Source: Bacteroidota bacterium (GTDB lineage Bacteria > Bacteroidota > Bacteroidia > Chitinophagales > Chitinophagaceae). Taken from it: 64,000 nucleotides of DNA. Positions 59,984 through 64,000 of this stretch are shown in pieces; position 1 is the stretch's first letter, and each line of letters opens with the position of its first letter. Both the position numbers and the translations under genes were made by a program. Location of the stretch: NCBI GenBank assembly GCA_026391455.1, contig JAPLEH010000052.1, forward strand, positions 16,991 to 80,990. Direction: 5' to 3'. The notes under the pieces are model-generated. The model was not told where the DNA came from. It saw only the letters and a program-made list of their open reading frames with translations, and ran no database searches.

Positions 59984-62857
59984 ATGAAACATTTATTTTT
60001 TTTTCTGATACTGACATCTTTTTCTTTTTTAACTTTTGCACAGTCAGGTAAAATAACGGGTAAAGTCGTTGATGGGGGTACAGGTCAACCGCTTGCCGGA
60101 GCAACGCTTTTTCTTATTGAAAAATCCAAAACAGATATAGCAGATCAGGGTGGACGATTTTCTTTCGGTAAACTCACTGCCGGTTCCTATTCCGTAAAAT
60201 GCAGCTATACGGGATATAATGAGAAGACAGTTGATGAGGTAATCGTGAAGGATAATGATATTACAGAAATAACAATATCGCTGGATATCAAAAAGGCATT
60301 GGATGCGGTTGTGCTGCAGTCGAAAAGAAGCGCCCGGGTGGAAACGGTAGCATCATTGTTGCAGGTGCAGAAAAATTATGCCGGCGTGAGTGATGGTATA
60401 ACTTCTGAAACAATTAAGAAAACACCGGACAGAATCATTAGCGATGTATTAAAACGTGTTAGCGGCGCCAGCATACAGGACGACCGTTTTGCAATCATCC
60501 GGGGATTAAATGACCGGTATAATGCAGCCTTTATTAACGGAGCTCCGCTGCCCAGTACAGAAAGTGACAGAAAAGCATTTGCTTTTGATATTTTCCCATC
60601 CTCCATTCTTGATAATCTTGTAATTTATAAAACGGCTACTCCTGATAAATCCGGTGAATTTGCTGGCGGGATAATTGATATCACTACCAAATCAATATTG
60701 CCAAAGAGTTTTACTTCGCTTACGTTTGGGGGCTCCTATAATTCGATCATAACGGGCAATACAAGGTATTATTCTGAAAACAAAGGAAAAAAGGACTGGA
60801 TTGGTATTGATGATGGTACCAGGGCTATGCCTTCGGGATTACCCTCACCTGCAGAATTAAAAAGTTTATCTGCCGATAAAAGAGCTGAGTTGGCTAAGTT
60901 ATTCGGGAATTATAAATGGGGAATCATGAACCGGGTGGCTGGTCCTAACTATAATATTCAGTTATCGAAGGGGTTCAATATTGAGCGAAAGCAAAAAGAA
61001 TTTATCGGGGCTCTTTTTTCTTTAAATTATAATCATAGCTATACGCTGAACGAAGGGGAACGCAACAGTTATGATTTTGACCTTACAGCCCCCGCAGGCA
61101 GTCAGCTCAATCAGAAGGCTCGGTACAGGGATTCGGTATACAATGATGAAATAGTATTGGCTATACTTGGCAATTTTTCAATAAAGATAAATAACAGGAA
61201 TAGCCTCAGTTGGAAAAATAATCTTAGTATCAATACGGATAATAAACTGATCCGCAGAATCGGTGCTCCCGATTTTACGGCAGATTCCACGATATTTATA
61301 AAAGAGAATGTAAGGTGGTATACGTCCAACAAAATATACTCTTCTCAGTTATCAGGCGAACATACTGTTGGGAAAAAGAAAACTAAGATTAACTGGTTGG
61401 CAGCCTACAGCAATGTAGACAGAAAAATTCCCAATCTCTCCCGTACCTCTTACACGGGTACCTATCCGGATGTAAACAGTGTTTTTGCTAATTTCTCCAG
61501 TGGTCCGCCTTTACAAACGGTGGGATCAGGTACCATGTTTTTTGCTGATTCAAAGGAAAATATTAAGAGTATTAAAGCTGAACTTTCACAGCCTTATACT
61601 TTCCTGAAAAATGCACAGAATTCTTTTAAAATAGGAGCTGGTTATCAGATAAGGGAAAGGGATTTCACCAGCCGTGTACTGGGTTTCGCGCCCTATAATG
61701 GCGGCGCGGTAAATTTTGATTTTTCATTGTTTAATCTTTCGGAGGATCAGATTTTTCTGCCCCAGCACCTTGGACTGATGAAAAACGGTAAAGGTGGTTT
61801 TCTCCTGAATGATGGCACATTGTCGAATTCTGATTACTCAGCCTCTTCCGGACTTACCAATGCTTTTATCATGAATGATCAGCGGTTTTTGAAAAAATTC
61901 AGATTGATATACGGAGTGAGACTGGAACGGTTTAATCAAAAATTAAACTCTGTAAAGAATTTGAGAGATACTGTTAGTCTGAATAGTGTTATCAGCGATT
62001 ATTTGCCCTCCGTCAACTTTGTTTATGCTGCTACACCCAAAATGAACCTGCGCTTATCGTATTCGCAAACGATCAACAGGCCTGAGTTCAGGGAGTTGGC
62101 ACCTTTTCTTTTTTACGATTATGTAACAAGCTACACCTACGAAGGTCAGGAGTCGTTGAAGCGCGCCAAAATTTCCAATTACGACTTCAGATATGAGTTC
62201 TTTCCCGGGAAGGCTCAGGTTTTTTCAGCATCTGCTTTTTATAAGGAGTTTGATAATCCGATTGAAATTGTTACTATTCCTAATACAAGCAGTCAGACTA
62301 TTTATATTAACAGTAAATCTGCAAAAATATATGGAGTGGAAGCCGAGTTCAGAACATTGCTTTCTACACTCTTTGGCATCAAAAGAGAAGGCTCTTTTTT
62401 AAGCAGGTTTACTATGTCTGCCAATGCTGCCTATATCAAATCCAAAGTGATATTGGGAGAACTTTTCTCATTCAGTCCCGATCAGCTTGTTACAGACAGA
62501 GCGCTCCAGGGTCAATCTCCATACCTGGTTAATGGCAGTATGGCTTACAGCGATGAACGTACAGGTTTTTCCACCACCTTGTCAGTGAATCGGGTGGGTG
62601 ACAGAATTTTGGTGGGAGGTACCTACCGGGATGCTGACATTTATGAAAAAGCTAGGACATTGATGGATTTTCAGATGTCAAAATCATTCTTAAAAGGAGC
62701 GATTGAATTGCGGTTTACTGCAAAAGATATCTTGGCGCAAAGGATCAGTTATTATTTTGATTTTGATAAAAGCAAATCGTATACTCAGGCGGATCGTTTC
62801 TTCTCTTCTAATGCTGCGCCAAGGGTATTTAGTTGCAGTGCCACATTTAAATTATAA
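59984..62857 (+). CDS. TonB-dependent outer-membrane receptor with N-terminal carboxypeptidase-regulatory-like domain
   Basis: 957 residues. The ATG at 59984 starts a signal peptide (MKHLFFFLILTSFSFLTFAQ). Next are a CarboxypepD_reg-like domain (ITGKVVDGGTGQPLAGATLF, CSYTGYNEKTVDE), a plug domain (PDRIISDVLKRVSGASIQDD, IRGLNDRYNAAFINGAPLPS, GEFAGGIIDITTKS) and a C-terminal 22-strand barrel (INRPEFRELAPFLFYDYVTS, final strand FSCSATFKL with terminal aromatic-type ending). It imports a ligand energised by TonB-ExbBD. It is not of the SusC type and no SusD follows, so the ligand is unknown. A secreted protein begins about 940 bp downstream. Confidence 0.9.
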   Translation: MKHLFFFLILTSFSFLTFAQSGKITGKVVDGGTGQPLAGATLFLIEKSKTDIADQGGRFSFGKLTAGSYSVKCSYTGYNEKTVDEVIVKDNDITEITISLDIKKALDAVVLQSKRSARVETVASLLQVQKNYAGVSDGITSETIKKTPDRIISDVLKRVSGASIQDDRFAIIRGLNDRYNAAFINGAPLPSTESDRKAFAFDIFPSSILDNLVIYKTATPDKSGEFAGGIIDITTKSILPKSFTSLTFGGSYNSIITGNTRYYSENKGKKDWIGIDDGTRAMPSGLPSPAELKSLSADKRAELAKLFGNYKWGIMNRVAGPNYNIQLSKGFNIERKQKEFIGALFSLNYNHSYTLNEGERNSYDFDLTAPAGSQLNQKARYRDSVYNDEIVLAILGNFSIKINNRNSLSWKNNLSINTDNKLIRRIGAPDFTADSTIFIKENVRWYTSNKIYSSQLSGEHTVGKKKTKINWLAAYSNVDRKIPNLSRTSYTGTYPDVNSVFANFSSGPPLQTVGSGTMFFADSKENIKSIKAELSQPYTFLKNAQNSFKIGAGYQIRERDFTSRVLGFAPYNGGAVNFDFSLFNLSEDQIFLPQHLGLMKNGKGGFLLNDGTLSNSDYSASSGLTNAFIMNDQRFLKKFRLIYGVRLERFNQKLNSVKNLRDTVSLNSVISDYLPSVNFVYAATPKMNLRLSYSQTINRPEFRELAPFLFYDYVTSYTYEGQESLKRAKISNYDFRYEFFPGKAQVFSASAFYKEFDNPIEIVTIPNTSSQTIYINSKSAKIYGVEAEFRTLLSTLFGIKREGSFLSRFTMSANAAYIKSKVILGELFSFSPDQLVTDRALQGQSPYLVNGSMAYSDERTGFSTTLSVNRVGDRILVGGTYRDADIYEKARTLMDFQMSKSFLKGAIELRFTAKDILAQRISYYFDFDKSKSYTQADRFFSSNAAPRVFSCSATFKL

Positions 62858-63796
62858 GCTCCGGTTATTTCTCTGCTTGTTATCACTGTCGTGCAAGTGA
62901 ATGTGTTTCTCCTTGTATTCGTTTATTTTCAATCAGATACATTTTCAGTTCAACGCATTGTTAGAAAATTGTAAACTGCACGTTAATTAATTGCGCAGCT
63001 ACTTCGATATTTTCTTTCTTTACAAGTTTTAGGTGTTCACAATTTGGTTATGATTTCGTAATGCTGACTAATGCCAGCTATTTGTACATTCGTTCCCGCA
63101 TCAGTACACAGCACGTATTTATCAATACAGAATGTGTATTCACCTGCCTCTTTATCCATCCCTATTTTAAATCAATTTTCAGCCGACATATTTTAAGACA
63201 ATTATTCATTTCATAGATAAATGAGTAAAGGATTTTGTTTGCCCGGAAGGGAGCGCTTTTTAGTTGTGTTGTTCTGGTGAGTTTATGATTTGTTCATTTC
63301 AAATTGCAGATTTGATAACCACCCGGTAACACAAAGGATTAACAACCTGTTTAGATTTGATGTAGAAAAGGATTTTGTTCGTTTTTGACTTATTCGGATC
63401 GCTCAGAGAAACACATTCTCCTTTTTTTGACACGTTATATATGACAACCAAAACATTGCTTTACCAATTAGATTCTTTCTTTACAGTCCATGCCTGTAAT
63501 ACATTATCTGACAGAAAGAGTTATTTATTTGATAAATTGATGCGAATTATTTTCTGCCTGAATCAGCAGGAAGCTGTTACTCCCGAAAGTCCGTATGCAA
63601 AGGAGGGTAGCCACATTAGCCAATCTGAATCATTTCCCAACATAAGTGAAGATAGAAGAGAGCGCGTGCAAGACATCAACACCCAACATGTTTTTTCAAC
63701 CAATTCTGCAACTAATAAATTCATCTAAAGTATTCCTGTATCAGGGTTCATTAACCATTAAACACTAAAAAATTAAATCTTTAAACACTTAACAAA
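62858..63796. other. Gene-poor AT-rich stretch between the TonB receptor and the next secreted protein
   Basis: About 940 bp without a convincing gene. One plus-strand frame (63375-63728, or 63441-63728 from an inner ATG, MTTKTLLYQLDSFF) is open for about 100 codons. It has no recognisable domain, signal or promoter, so I leave it uncalled. The stretch near 63010-63025 (ATATTTTCTTTCTTTAC) resembles the DNA just upstream of the receptor gene and could be a shared promoter-like element. Confidence 0.5.
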
Positions 63797-64000
63797 ATGA
63801 AAAAGCAATTACTTACCGTTTTATCAGTACTGCTGACTACAGTACTTGTCAATGCGCAGGACATCACGAGTTACCGTGGTGCATTTGCCCCTGCCCCTGT
63901 ACCCATGTGGACGGATACCTGGACGAACTGGGATCCTCAGAATGCGGGTTATGGCGCACCTACCGTTAACGTATCGGGTATTATTACTACCAACACCACC
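63797..64000 (+). CDS. Secreted protein, N-terminal part (runs off the window)
   Basis: 68 codons are visible. A signal peptide (MKKQLLTVLSVLLTTVLVNAQ) is followed by ITSYRGAFAPAPVPMWTDTW, then TNWDPQNAGYGAP and TVNVSGIITTNTT at the edge. From memory, a similar opening is found in exported Bacteroidota proteins encoded beside TonB receptors, often with beta-helix-like repeats and a T9SS tail later on, but the rest is outside the window. The start is well supported by the signal peptide. Confidence 0.75.
   Translation, partial: MKKQLLTVLSVLLTTVLVNAQDITSYRGAFAPAPVPMWTDTWTNWDPQNAGYGAPTVNVSGIITTNTT

Noticed and set aside
63375..63728. Plus-strand open frame of 117 codons in the gap after the TonB receptor
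   Set aside because: AT-rich, no domain, signal peptide, promoter or convincing start. It could be real but is not supportable.

Overview
The window looks like a piece of a free-living Bacteroidota chromosome, most likely Chitinophagaceae or a close relative. The reasons are: type IX secretion (T9SS) C-terminal sorting modules; many lipoproteins with a short lipobox; a TonB receptor with an N-terminal carboxypeptidase-regulatory-like domain; a beta-propeller sensor; AMP nucleosidase, CcmB/C/D and DUF3570/DUF4266 genes of the Bacteroidota type; the near absence of Shine-Dalgarno sequences; and many copies of the Bacteroidota -7 promoter element TAnnTTTG just upstream of genes. No integrase, transposase, CRISPR array, rRNA or phage structural module was seen.

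Layout. 1-9.8 kb: the N-terminal part of a propeller sensor (minus), odhB, an RsmB-like RNA methyltransferase, a secreted T9SS subtilase, a lipoprotein, mnmA carrying in-frame palindromic repeats, and a TPR/HTH membrane regulator. 10-18 kb: a 1290-residue repetitive tail-fibre-like surface protein with a C-terminal S74 chaperone domain, followed at once by a stand-alone LytTR regulator, then a secreted M14 carboxypeptidase and a membrane protein. 18-24 kb: ssb, an Ldh2-type dehydrogenase, aspartate kinase, and a small lipid group (CTP-transferase-like, CDP-alcohol phosphatidyltransferase, CdsA, alpha/beta hydrolase). 24-28 kb: a tight thioredoxin / ApbE / DUF4266 / DUF3570 operon followed by a carboxypeptidase-regulatory-domain protein. 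28-39 kb: unknown lipoprotein and membrane protein, queA with a long structured leader, a 1275-residue TraB/GumN protein, and the amn-lipoprotein-ABC ATPase operon. 39-50 kb: a lipoprotein subtilase, LolA-like protein, aqpZ, PaiB-like and GrpB proteins, gdhA, ccmBCD, a DUF6263 lipoprotein and tdk. 50-57 kb: envelope sugar genes (waaA, DegT aminotransferase, UDP-sugar dehydrogenase, rfbC, rfbD). 57-64 kb: two PKD lipoproteins, tRNA-Gln, two paralogous secreted proteins (one with a T9SS tail), a TonB receptor and the start of a further secreted protein that runs off the window.

Most of the window is housekeeping and envelope biology. The features most worth following are: the three palindromes read as protein inside mnmA; the ApbE/DUF4266/DUF3570 operon, whose ApbE has no export signal; the unassigned 116-nt foldable RNA in the queA leader; and the repeat-built surface protein with a 5 x 102 bp tandem array, flanked by its own candidate regulators.

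All assignments come from reading translated sequence and motifs by eye. No database search, folding program or codon statistics were run.
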